NCBI GenBank assembly: GCA_022225965.2
Contig: JAKJXP020000029.1
Span: 186,001-250,000 of the forward strand
DNA length: 64,000 bases
Direction of reading: 5' to 3'
Source: Diatrype stigma
Lineage: Eukaryota; Ascomycota; Sordariomycetes; Xylariales; Diatrypaceae
The translations under genes were made by a program, and so were the position numbers. Of the stretch, positions 1 through 10,167 are shown piece after piece (within the stretch, counting starts at the first letter, position 1; the number at the start of each line of letters is the position of its first letter). Below the pieces are notes generated by a model. That model was not told the DNA's origin. It worked only from the letters and a program-made list of their open reading frames with translations, and ran no database searches.

Positions 1-1203
1 TGTACCTGCATATACGCTGAACGTTCGCTTATAGTATCCCTGAATTCGTCAACGGGGTAAGTTGTGTAACATGGGTCTGATTAGGCATATGTACTGAAAA
101 CGTCGGTGCAACCCGGTTCTTCTCGTTGCTTTTCACTGCAAGTCAACTCATCTGTCATATCCACCATATATTCTGACATTTCCGTCGATCACGAGCTCCA
201 ATGTTCTTAGTGGCTGTAAGCATTATCAGAAGAAAGAGCGTGGGCAACATGCTTGCTCTTTTCGGCAAGGAGGCTGAAAAGCATTGCTGAGACATGAGTC
301 AAACTGATAGAACTGAACCACATCCCCATACTATATCCCTTGGCGAGACACGAAATGGATCATTGTTCATGGTGACTGGTAACCAAGTTAATTCGTTCTT
401 CATGCAATCAACAAGCAAGTTGGGCCTGCGGATGGACCTAAACTACCTCGTCTGTACCGTCTGGCCGAATAGTCTACTGCAGTTTATAGCCAATTATTCG
501 TTGTTTATGTCGCTCTTCTCACTCGCCGTTGAGTTTACTGCCACCTAGGTACGGGAAAATGTAAGCTGGTTTGTCTCGCAAAACACTGCCAATTCGCGTC
601 AGCATGTGGTCTTTTACTCTCGATCACGTGGAGAACAAGACCAGTATCATCTTTTCAGCCTGGTTTGAATATGGTGCGCCGGCTGAGACTAGCAGTTTCA
701 CAGCCTTGGCCCCATCTCGATGTTTCGTACAACTAACAGCGATTGGCATAAGTCCTTTTTATGATAGTATTCCCTCCTTGCCTCCCCATTATGGCCAGAT
801 CACCCTGTTGACGCCCACCTGTGCTCAGTTGCCATCGTCAGTCTCAGTTTCGTCACAACTCAAGTGTGTGATGGACTCGAGTTCTTCCCGGAGGAGGTGG
901 CCGAGGTTGGCCTTGCATCATACGACCGGAAATCCTCGAATTGGCTGTTGATCCAGTCACTGCAGGGAAAACCTCGCCGCTTTTGAAACAACTCGATGCT
1001 CGAGTTCAACGACCGAAAGCTGCCCTTCTGAAGAGGTTGAGTATATAAGGCTTGTTCGGGATGCTGCCATTTGCTATCTCGACAGACCAGGCCATCGCCG
1101 TGTTCCTTTCTAGCCTCACACTCTTCGACCCCCTAACCCCCTAGTAATCACAGTATAGTCTTTCGTTCTACCCCTCGTTCTACCTAATCACTTATACTTC
1201 ACC
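1..1203. other. Upstream intergenic region
   Basis: No recognisable gene. Two open frames (294-548 and 571-951, plus strand) have no family resemblance I can name and look like chance. The last ~160 bases hold the promoter and leader of the secreted protein gene that begins at 1204; the leader is pyrimidine-rich, as is common in fungal genes. Confidence 0.5.
1042..1049 (+). promoter_or_regulatory. TATA box of the Ser/Thr-rich protein gene
   Basis: TATATAAG lies about 155 bases upstream of the ATG at 1204, a usable distance for a fungal core promoter with a ~120-base leader. Position and sequence are seen; function is inferred. Confidence 0.45.
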
Positions 1204-2991
1204 ATGGCAGCCAAAATGTCGTCCCAGTTGACAAGCTACCTCTTGTTCACGCTCTCGCTTCTCAGTTGCGTCGAAGCACAGTACACCAGCTACAAGGTCT
1301 GGCCTTGGCCTCCCCCCCTGGAGTCGACATCTACCACCTCCAAGACGCTCACCTGGTCCGCAACAATCTCAAACTCTACGGTCAGCCCGACTGCGACAGC
1401 GACGAGTAGTTCGCTCTTTAACTCATCTATCACCTCACTAGTCTCCACAACCACCACTGTCACGGTCAGCCCGACTACGACGGCGAAGAGCAGTTCGCTC
1501 TTTAATTCATCTATCACCTCACTAGTCTCCACCACCACCACCACTGTATTACCATCAACTAATTCGTCGAGGTCTTCGGTGTTGACAACGACTATTTCTA
1601 TCCCCGTGTCGAGCAGCCTGACTGTTACGACCAACTCCTCCAGTCTTATAGTAATCACAAGTACTGTAACTGCAGGGCCTATATCGACAACAAGCAGCCC
1701 CATTTACTCTAACTCATCAAGTACGCGGGTGTCAACAACAACTAGAAGTGGCACCGCACCTGTATCAACAAGCACTTTCACCTACACTAATTCGTCTAGT
1801 GCTCTGCCGTCAGCAACGACCAGCACCGTTTTCCTGAACTCTTCTTCCACCGTGTCATTTATATCAACCTCTACATTAGATGACCCAATCTCTGGAAACG
1901 CATCCACTAGCAGGCCTATCTTCACATCCTCCCGGAGCTGGAACACCTCACTAACGGTGTCTACGATAACAGCCACTGGTTCAAGTTATATCTCGTCATC
2001 TTCGATCACCAGTAGCTCGTTGAACGCGAGTTCAAGTAGGGCAGGGTCGTCAACAGTGACGCCACCCTTCCCAACCAGTAGCTCGTTGAACTCTACTTCA
2101 AGTAGAGCTGGGTCATCAACAGTGACACGGCCCTTCCCAACCAGTAGCTCATTGAACGCGACTTCAAGTAGGGCAGGGCCATCAACAGTGACTCCACCCT
2201 TCCCAACGAGCAGCTACTTCAACACAAGCTCCATTGCGACGGGATCGTCAACTCGGCCCTCGTTCTCAATTTCAATCTCCACCAATGCTACTTCATCAAC
2301 ATACACGAGCAGGTTCCCTGTCAGCACGATCTCGATATCGACTTTGACAGCGCCGTCCTTCTCCACCGTGACGGGCCCACCCTCAACGCGGTCGCCACCC
2401 ATAACCACCGTCACCTCGACCTCGACGCGGGGTGGTCTTCCGACGATCAGCAGCAGCAGCGCGGAAGCGACATCTTCGAGCACGGGCCCGGATTTCTGCC
2501 TGCCGTACATCTCAGAGACGCTGATCGAGAACGGCGACTTCGAGCGGGGCCTGTCGCCGTGGAGCGTGGACCTGGTGGACGTATTCTCGACGAGCTACGG
2601 CCTGACGACGAACCGGGTGGGGGCGGCGGGCTCCTGCACGTCGTTCGAGGTGGAGATGCAGTCGAACCGGCTGAGCGACGACTTGACGGCGAACCTGCGG
2701 CTGGTCCCCTCGCTTCTGCTGTTCCCGCGCGCCGTGGTCGACGAGGCCGCCGAGTACCTGGTCTCGTTCTCGGTCCGGTTCGCCAAGGCCAACGCCGCCT
2801 ACGTCGTCGTCTTCGCCAATGGGGACGAGATCTATCGCGTTGTCGCCGACGAGGTCGGCACCGGGTGGGTCAACGTCGAGTTCGGGTACACGGTGCGCGA
2901 GCGTGTCGTCCAGTTCGAGTACGCCTTCGTCCTGTCCGAGGCCTCGAGCAACCACGTCTATTTCGACAGGGCTGGCTTTACTCCGGCCTGA
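1204..2991 (+). CDS. Secreted Ser/Thr-rich mucin-like protein with C-terminal carbohydrate-binding-like domain
   Basis: Intronless, 595 residues. Residues 1-25 form a signal peptide (hydrophobic core LLFTLSLLS, probable cleavage after CVEA). Residues ~30-430 are almost pure Ser/Thr/Pro/Asn with many N-x-S/T sites, so heavy O- and N-glycosylation is expected. The stretch contains two clear tandem-repeat blocks (28-residue units twice, 22-residue units three times). The C-terminal ~160 residues are a different, ordinary-composition domain starting FCLPYISETLIENGDFE. The ENGDFE..L.PW pattern resembles the galactose-binding/CBM4_9-like beta-sandwich domain found at the end of many secreted fungal proteins of unknown function. 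It probably sits in or on the cell wall. No GPI signal is visible. A second ATG at codon 5 could also serve as start. The next gene is 590 bases away on the other strand. Confidence 0.75.
   Translation: MAAKMSSQLTSYLLFTLSLLSCVEAQYTSYKVWPWPPPLESTSTTSKTLTWSATISNSTVSPTATATSSSLFNSSITSLVSTTTTVTVSPTTTAKSSSLFNSSITSLVSTTTTTVLPSTNSSRSSVLTTTISIPVSSSLTVTTNSSSLIVITSTVTAGPISTTSSPIYSNSSSTRVSTTTRSGTAPVSTSTFTYTNSSSALPSATTSTVFLNSSSTVSFISTSTLDDPISGNASTSRPIFTSSRSWNTSLTVSTITATGSSYISSSSITSSSLNASSSRAGSSTVTPPFPTSSSLNSTSSRAGSSTVTRPFPTSSSLNATSSRAGPSTVTPPFPTSSYFNTSSIATGSSTRPSFSISISTNATSSTYTSRFPVSTISISTLTAPSFSTVTGPPSTRSPPITTVTSTSTRGGLPTISSSSAEATSSSTGPDFCLPYISETLIENGDFERGLSPWSVDLVDVFSTSYGLTTNRVGAAGSCTSFEVEMQSNRLSDDLTANLRLVPSLLLFPRAVVDEAAEYLVSFSVRFAKANAAYVVVFANGDEIYRVVADEVGTGWVNVEFGYTVRERVVQFEYAFVLSEASSNHVYFDRAGFTPA
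1381..1548 (+). repeat. Two tandem 84-nt coding repeats
   Basis: Two in-frame copies (1381-1464, 1465-1548) encode near-identical 28-residue Ser/Thr units that begin VSPT and contain SSSLFNSSITSLVST. They expand the glycosylated stalk of the secreted protein. Confidence 0.75.
2008..2205 (+). repeat. Three tandem 66-nt coding repeats
   Basis: Units 2008-2073, 2074-2139 and 2140-2205 each encode 22 residues of the type TSSSLN.(S/T)SSRAG.STVT.PFP. They differ mostly at synonymous positions, which suggests in-frame minisatellite expansion under selection for the protein repeat. Confidence 0.85.
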
Positions 2992-3580
2992 GCTTGGTAT
3001 GGAAAGGGTGAAAAGGATGGGTTTCAATAATGGCGCGGCTTGAGTATATGTTTGCCTGACGCTATCTGTTCGGTTATGACCAGCCCTACGTTGCTGGAAG
3101 GTAGGGGGCCAGGGATGGATGCATCTGGTGGTTACAGTTTCCTTCGCTGTCGGCTATGTCATAGCCGTATAATTTAATGTACGCCAAATCAGTACACATT
3201 TCTGCTAGTGTGAGGTATTCTCTTACATTGAGGATAGCGTAGCATGTCTATCCTCGGTCCTGTCATTACAGACAACGAAGTGTATTATAGCCTGATCAAC
3301 AGAGCGAGTTCGTTATTAAATACTTGATCAAACCAACGATGGTCAGTTCTTTTTATTTGCTTGAGTGATATAAAAAGAGGGCATTATATCCTGGCCAAAG
3401 ACACGGTGCTACTTAATGTTAGGGTACAGGAAGGTCTGAACAGTGAAGTTGGTGGGGGAATAGAGAATGCATTGTGAACTAGTCTGTGCCGTTGTATATA
3501 CGTTCAAGCGGTTCATCCCCAATGCTTTCAGTGTCTACAAAGACATGCCTCCATGAAACTACTTGTGTGACGGAAACCAA
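2992..3580. other. Intergenic, convergent 3' flanks
   Basis: Lies between the 3' ends of the secreted-protein gene (plus) and the rhodopsin-domain gene (minus). AT-rich, with no gene or repeat that I can support. Confidence 0.5.
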
Positions 3581-4906
3581 TCATGCCCGATCAGTACTCG
3601 CCCCGGCTTTATAGGTTGTAGTTCTATTCCGTCCTTCAGTGAAATCATGACCTGGTATGCTGGCGTTCTTGTCCTGGAGCTCAATATAATGATGAGTAGT
3701 TACGCGTATGGGCTCAGGTCTCCTGATCAAATCGTTCGCTAGGCTTTGGCGGGACGTTTTCAAGCTACTTTGAGAAGTCGAGTTAATGAATCGTCTAACT
3801 AGAGGAGATTTCTTGAGGTGATGAGTCCAAAATAGTTGAAGAGCCGGCGCACAACTAACAATGATCGCAATGCAGCACTCAGCGACCCTATGCGTGTATT
3901 AGACAATAGCTGGTAGTATAAATGCATATCGCTACTTACGTGGCAAGCATTGCATTGGTCACATTAGCTGAGGTGGCATGATTTTGCGCCCATTGGTAGT
4001 ATAGAGACACAGCGCCAGCGACAAGAGCCCTGGCAGGATTTGACAAGTTAGCTTGTTACTGTCAACTCTCAATACTAGAATAGGGGTATATGCTGAACCT
4101 ACAGGGAACCTGCCATGAATACGCAAGCCAACCCGATTCTTTTGTGCAGTGGCAAATGCAGCTTTACAATGATAGGTAGTGGCAAGCATAAGATCGTCAC
4201 ATCGGCGATGAGCGATATGATATTTCGTATGACGGTCGAGTAGAGGGTGGAGCCAACGCAAGCAAGTAGATATGAATCACTAAGTGTTTTGCCTCTTGGG
4301 CTACACTTCACCCCGGTATATATCGCACATCCTAGGAAGGTCAATGCTGCAACGACGAGGATGAAGTAGCATATAAAACGTATCCAACGCTGGGTGCCGA
4401 ACAGTCGAAGGTATAAGAATAAGATGGGAAGTTTCGCAAAATACATTGCAGTAGTCGCGGTGAAGATGCATGCTGCTGCCAACTAGTTAATTAGATACAT
4501 GTTAGCATGTAGACTGTCTATGAGATAGGGCATATGCCGTTACTCTTGTGATGAATGCCACGGATATTTCCACTCCTGCTGGATGATTGTATGCTATTTC
4601 CTTTAGCATGTATCCCATAGAATCAATTGTAATTGTATTACTTACTTCTATTCATCATAGAAGACGTTGCTGAGTAGCTTATGACCCATATTACTGCCAC
4701 CATACATAAATCTAAGCAGACCATTAGTCTTGAGATCGGGTAATGGTTGGGCCTTACTTACAATCGTCGGCAAAGAGTTTTCGTACATAATTCCAGTTGG
4801 TTACAAGTCGGATACCTATGAAGCCTATTGTGACAATGTTAAGGGTCACTTGAGAGGCGATGTAGCCAGGGAGAGGTATGTTGGTCGGTTGGACAACGTG
4901 ATCCAT
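3581..4906 (-). CDS. Rhodopsin-domain (Pth11-like) seven-helix membrane protein
   Basis: Six exons on the minus strand: 4906-4762, 4711-4646, 4593-4544, 4482-4103, 4029-3940, 3887-3581. The spliced frame is 1,038 nt (345 residues plus stop). Introns start GTAAGT, GTAAGT, GTAACG, GTAGGT and GTAAGT, and two carry GCTAAC branch sites. The order matches the fungal rhodopsin (DUF3468-type) domain: helix 1 near residues 17-37, an FADD motif after it, CIFTATTAMYFAKLPILFLYLRLFG in exon 4, C..R.K at the second loop, helix TILCLPLPIIVKLHLP, then the exon-6 helix VAECCIAIIVSCAPAL. A ~75-residue hydrophilic cytoplasmic tail follows. Such proteins are orphan surface-sensing or GPCR-like receptors; the ligand is unknown. 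It is transcribed away from the tryptophanase-prenyltransferase gene across a 1.4-kb gap. The largest exon alone looks like a truncated ORF, so a single-ORF reading would miss most of the gene. Confidence 0.85.
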
Positions 4907-6331
4907 TTTGGTGACCGCCAATACTAGATATTCAGTATCATGAAGTCAGGGGGAACCAGCGGTCACGAAACAAATGACCGATCATCTGATAAAAAGGGGG
5001 ACGCATGTCAATTGGATGCGGGATTGAACAATATATCTGAGCCGGACCCCAATTCTCGTATAGTGCCTTACGAAGGTGGCATATCTATCTCTATCGACCT
5101 TCCATTGTTGTCACAGAAGATCATCCACCGACAACCCCTCCTTGAGGTGAAATTAACAATTAGACACACCCTTACGGCCTAGCTCCATGCTGGTTGACAA
5201 ATGTCGAGTAATAACATCACTGGTTCACCCCTATTTTACCGCCATTATCTCATATCACGCCTGTGACCGTAAAGTACCATGAATCCCTCTTTACTGGCTT
5301 TCTGACTAATGGGATCCTTTGAGGCTGTAAGCTCCGTCTATGCAAAGACCATCACATAAGCTGCAGATAATATCACATTGCTCCAACGAGTTGGTTGCCA
5401 AGGTGGTGGTTGATTCTATTGACACCAAATCGTAGAGTGGTTTCCCACACCTATTATATCAGTATTCTTATACGGCTTAGATTTCTTTACCACACAAAAC
5501 AAAAGCACGAGCGTTGAATTATATTACAATGCAGTCGATTTCACTAAAGCCGAAGCTCTGAATTCTTGACGATTTGTTAAAGTAGTGGTGCCGTAGTGAG
5601 GGATCAGTGAGGTGTGTCAATTTCTTTGACCAGAACCTTGATTGCCGAGTGGCGGTCTTGCCCTGGCGCGTAAAGCTATCACTTAAAGGGCGACTTGCAC
5701 AACCTAATATTAGAACCATGCCACGATTCATGTAACTGTGCTGTAGATCTGCTTGAAATGTATAACAATTTGTTTCTATGATGCAACCCTATCCGCACAG
5801 GACTTTCGTCAATACCCGCCCCTTGAACCAACGGAGTAGTAATACATAGTAATACTGGATCTGAATGAAATGCAGTCAGATCATACAACCAACAGCCCCA
5901 ACTTAGGGAAGGCGATTATCATGATCTGAGGAAGTTAGGCCGAGGGGTCACCTTCGGGAGCACGACATATAACACAACAGCGGGTTGATATGTGTGTACC
6001 AGACATCTAACAAAGGTATGGTAAGAAAGTAGAAGACCTTGGCACTAGGAACTATATTGAAGAGTTCACCAAGGGTGACCACACAAGATTCCTAGTCGGT
6101 ACTGCACAATAACCACTAGGCAACGAAGCAAATGATCGCGTAATATATAATGCAATGAAGGAAGACTCTTTGAGTATTCTTGTAGCTCATACATTGGTCT
6201 TATATTGGTTGACTGTAATTTCTTGTTTTTACAAAAGTTTCTCCCAGCTTCAGTCTCGAAGAGCGAACATCGAGCTACAGTGTACTGAAGATTCGTCTTA
6301 CAATAACCACCCCAACATAATCTGATCAAGA
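4907..6331. other. Divergent intergenic region
   Basis: 1.4 kb between the rhodopsin-domain gene and the tryptophanase-prenyltransferase gene, which are transcribed outward, so both promoters lie here. AT-rich. Short open frames at 4940-5182 and 5519-5888 resemble no family I know. Confidence 0.5.
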
Positions 6332-9253
6332 ATGGCTCCCTTACCCTCAATGGACATCCCCTATCCTCCATCTCATAATGCTGTGGTCGTGAGGAGTCTC
6401 ACAGAAGTGGGGTCCGAGGAACGTGAGAGTATCCTTAAAGATGTCGAGTACAACCTATTCGCTTTCCCCTCCGGACTTCTCACCTGCGACTTTCTTTCTG
6501 ACTCTGGCACTACGGCAATGACAGATGTACAATGGGCTGCATGTAAGGAACTACCAATATTAAAATTTTCCACCCAATCATGTATACATATGCTAGGTCC
6601 GCTCTATGACCCGGTACCCCTTTTATGTCGCAGCTATGTATTGGTATTATTGAAAATGACACAGGTACTGACGTAGTATCCTTAGTGATGAGAGGCGATG
6701 AGAGCTATGGTCGTAATTGGGGGTACTATTGTCTTCAAGACGCTTTCCGGAACATATTCGAGTCTGGCGTTACCTCACAAGACCGTGTTGTTCGGGACAT
6801 CGTTACAGGAACTGCGGATAGCAACCTATATAGTACCAAGCTTCTCGCACCATACGAAGGGGCCTTCGTGAATGGTGGGCCTCACCAACTGAAACGTCCG
6901 AACTTTTTCATCGTTCCTCAGGGACGGTGTGCTGAAGCTTTACTCTTCTCCACCCTGAACGAAATGATCCGCGATGAATCACAGACAGACAGAGCACGTA
7001 AACCAGTCATTGTCAGCAATGGATTCTTCGACACGACCGGCGCCAATGCTAGCGTGGCTGGGTTCGGGCTCCAAACATTCACCCAGCCGGGATTGACAGA
7101 CCCTTTCCCACAAGACCTCATTGGGGTGAAGAACTTCTTCAAAGGAAATCTTGATATAGCCGCTACTGAAGCATATTTGGCCCAAAACCCGGGGAGAGTC
7201 GCTATGATACTAATCACGATCACGAATAACTGGGCTGCTGCACAGCCTGTATCTATGGCCAACATACGCAACGCCGCCTCCTTGGCAAAGCGTGCAGGGA
7301 TCCCCCTTTTCTTTGATGCTTGCCGATTCGCAGAAAACGCTTTCTTCATACACCAGTACGAGGAGGAGTATTCGTGTATGACCATTTCTCAGGTTGTGCA
7401 AGAGATGTTTTCCTACGTTGACGGATTTACCATCAGCTTGAAGAAAGACGGTCTCGCAAATATGGGTGGTGTCCTGTGCTTTCGTGATAGGGGGTTGTTT
7501 GCTAGAAGATATGATGGAATCGGTCATCGACTAAAGGAGAGGCAAATCTTGTGCTACGGCAACGACTCCTATGGCGGCAGTAAGTGAACTCCGGCCTTCA
7601 TGCTTCCTACAATGCTTTTACTCGGATGCGTGGGTGCTAACCTCGATATTTTTAGTGAGCGGTCGTGATCTGATGGCTGCGGCCGCTGGTCTTTATGAGG
7701 TGACCAAAATGAGTTATCTCCGCAACCGTATCGGTCAGGTACAATCGTTCGCGCAGCAACTCGAGGCCAGCGGCATCGCAGTACTTTCACCACCAGGAGG
7801 TCACGCGCTTTTCCTCGATATGGATGAGTTCTTCTTTGGTTGTGATCGGAAGCCATGCGATTTTCCCGCCGTCGGCTTCACGCTTGAACTTCTCAAGGAT
7901 TATGGGATCCGGGCAGCAGAGGCGGGCCCCTTCGGTTGGGAATGGGACAACAAATCGGAAGCAGAACGGAAAGGAATACCTAACTTGGTTCGGTTCGCGG
8001 TGCCGCGTAATGCTCTTTCTCACGAGCACATTTCATACACCGTTGCGGCCATCAAAGAACTACACAGTCGCCGACACACCATCCCAAATGTTGAGATCAC
8101 AAGGGGAAAACATATGCGACTCAGACATTTCCAGTGTGGATTGAAACCATCCCCTGTAGACCAGTCGATCACTGGAACCTACAGCGGTGAAGCGAGCCGA
8201 CAGCTGTCACATCTTGCCAAAGCTATCGGGCAGGAAAAGTTGACTGAACAGTTGCTGAGTGCAGTGGCGTTGTCGACTGGTAGTTGGGGGAAGAAACGCA
8301 TCCCACGAACAGTTGACCTATCGGGATGGGTCTCTGCTGTAAGCAACGACCATTCACCGTTTGAGTATTCTGTAGTCATAGACCAAGGGAGCGGAGAAGC
8401 AGAGTTGCGGTTCCTTGTTGAAGCACAACCTGAAGAAAACAGCCCGAAACATCTGGAAATGAACGCCTTGCACCTAGCTGAGAACATTGCAACCAACTAC
8501 AGCTCAACCTCGCTTGGCTCCTTCAACGCAATCCGGGGTATCTTCCTGCCTTTGCATACGGACAGCAACTTTGTGGCATGGTTTAGCTTCGCGGCATCAA
8601 CCTCCACACCTGAATGGAAGATATATCTGAACCCATGTGTTTCGGGGAAGGAGAATGCAAGCAAATCTGTCTGCGCAGCATTAAGGCGTCTAGGTTTGTC
8701 CAAGGCCTGGGCACTGATAGAAAGTACGATGGCATCGAGTGACTCCATTGCCTACTTCTCCCTTGACCTATCTCGAGACGAAGAGGCTCGCGTCAAAGTC
8801 TACGTCGCGCATCCTGGGGCAAAGGCTTCTCAAATTGCTCTGAAGCATACGAAGATATGCCCGGATGCGAGCTCGTATGAGATTGAGCGGTTTTGCCTCT
8901 CCATGGCTGGTGGCTCCCCTGGTCCATACGACGCAAAGCCACTACTTTCGTGCTTCGCATTCACAAACAAAGCAGCAGATAGACCTGTTGGCACCGTGCA
9001 TTTCCCTGTCGTGGCATACGCAGAGAATGACGCGGAGATACAAGGTCGCATCGAAGAGTATATGCGTCCAACATGCGTATCGCCTACTGCTCGAAGAAGA
9101 TATCGAAGGATCATTGATGCCGTGCAGCGCAGGCACTTGGGGCGGGGATGTGGAATCCATGCCTGGGTGAGTCTTAAGCAGAAAGCCGGCGGGCGGAGGT
9201 CGAACACATTTTACATATCTCCAGAGTTATTCGGGCCTGTAAAGGAATCTTGA
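6332..9253 (+). CDS. Bifunctional tryptophanase / DMATS-type indole prenyltransferase fusion
   Basis: Three exons: 6332-6542, 6677-7579, 7656-9253 (2,712 nt, 903 residues). Residues ~1-531 are a full-length PLP-dependent beta-eliminating lyase. Visible motifs are LSDSGTTAMTD..W, GDESYG, DACRFAEN (Asp284/Arg287), the PLP-lysine motif SLKKDG (second Lys = 327), YGGMSGRD across intron 2, NLVRFAVPR and LRHF. The His of LRHF (529) is the residue I recall as tryptophanase-like, where tyrosine phenol-lyase has Phe. Residues ~540-903 are an ABBA/DMATS prenyltransferase: SPFEYS (Glu608, matching the indole-NH-binding Glu), ELRFLVEAQ, KIYLNP (693-698), DLS..EEARVKVYV (742-755) and PVGTVHFPVVAYAENDAE. 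This half is ~365 residues, the size of bacterial enzymes and shorter than typical fungal DMATS (~430-460). Inferred chemistry: prenylation of Trp or indole, and C-C cleavage to indole plus pyruvate and ammonia, giving a prenyl-indole. A same-strand P450 follows. Which ring position and prenyl length are used cannot be read from the sequence. Confidence 0.9.
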
Positions 9254-10167
9254 TAATGTTTGCGCCGGGCTGGATGCAGATATGGGGTTGGAATGTATTG
9301 GTTTCGGAGGTGATCAATAGTGCTTTTGTATAGAGATGCTGAACATCTTAAGATCTAGAGTACAAGAGCAGCTTATTGGCTCACTAGAACAATACATTCT
9401 TTCACCCCTGACATCCCGTTTTAACTCCTTTATGTATGCCACATGGATTTTCAGTTACATTATCAATGAGTCTGGGGGCACGACTTGTGGATCTCAAAGA
9501 GGGTGCCAGGGGGGGGGGCGGTGTTTGGGGTGCACCCGCAGTGGTTGTAAAGGCTAAGACTATTATATATTTCCACACCTGAGTGCGTAAGTATATTTAG
9601 CAGGCAACGTTCGACCTCATATGGACCATGCATGTTAAAGCTGTAGTTGGCCCCAATTCATGTCATTACCGACCCTTGGATCAGCAACGCTGTTAGTACT
9701 TAGCATTGCATATGCCTAGCCCGCATATACCTAGCCCGCATATACTTGCTTACTGCATGCTTGATCACACCACAGAATGAAGGAACGCAAGCTATATGGA
9801 AGCCTTGCCTAGAATACGAGACTTGGCTTACTTGCCATAATCCGGCCGTCGTAGGATAATATGTGGAATGGTACGTCAGGATATGCGAGAACAAGAGTGA
9901 ATCCTCAACTGACAGTAGCATTTCATATTACTTATATATATTATACCTTCCATAGCCCATCATCTTCGACCCTAATTAACGTGCAGTTGTTCATTCTGCT
10001 ATAGCCTTGGATATCGGAGGGTATAATAATATGTCCTAGTACTCCAGCCCCTTAGCCCTGGCTTTTACCATTCCCCACCGGTTGACCTGGTTTAAGTGGC
10101 AGTTCATCATTGTGTTACATCTATACATCACCAAGTATTACCTTTCCAGCTCAATTACATCGCTGTC
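9254..10167. other. Intergenic region upstream of the P450
   Basis: Holds the 3' flank of the fusion gene, a G-run near 9510-9520, a short 15-bp tandem repeat (listed separately) and the P450 promoter. No gene seen. Confidence 0.5.
9708..9752 (+). repeat. 15-bp tandem repeat in the P450 upstream region
   Basis: Two good copies of GCATAT(G/A)CCTAGCCC (9708-9722, 9723-9737) and a third that starts the same (GCATATAC) and then diverges. It lies ~420-460 bases before the P450 start. It could be a binding-site array or a chance minisatellite. Confidence 0.6.
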
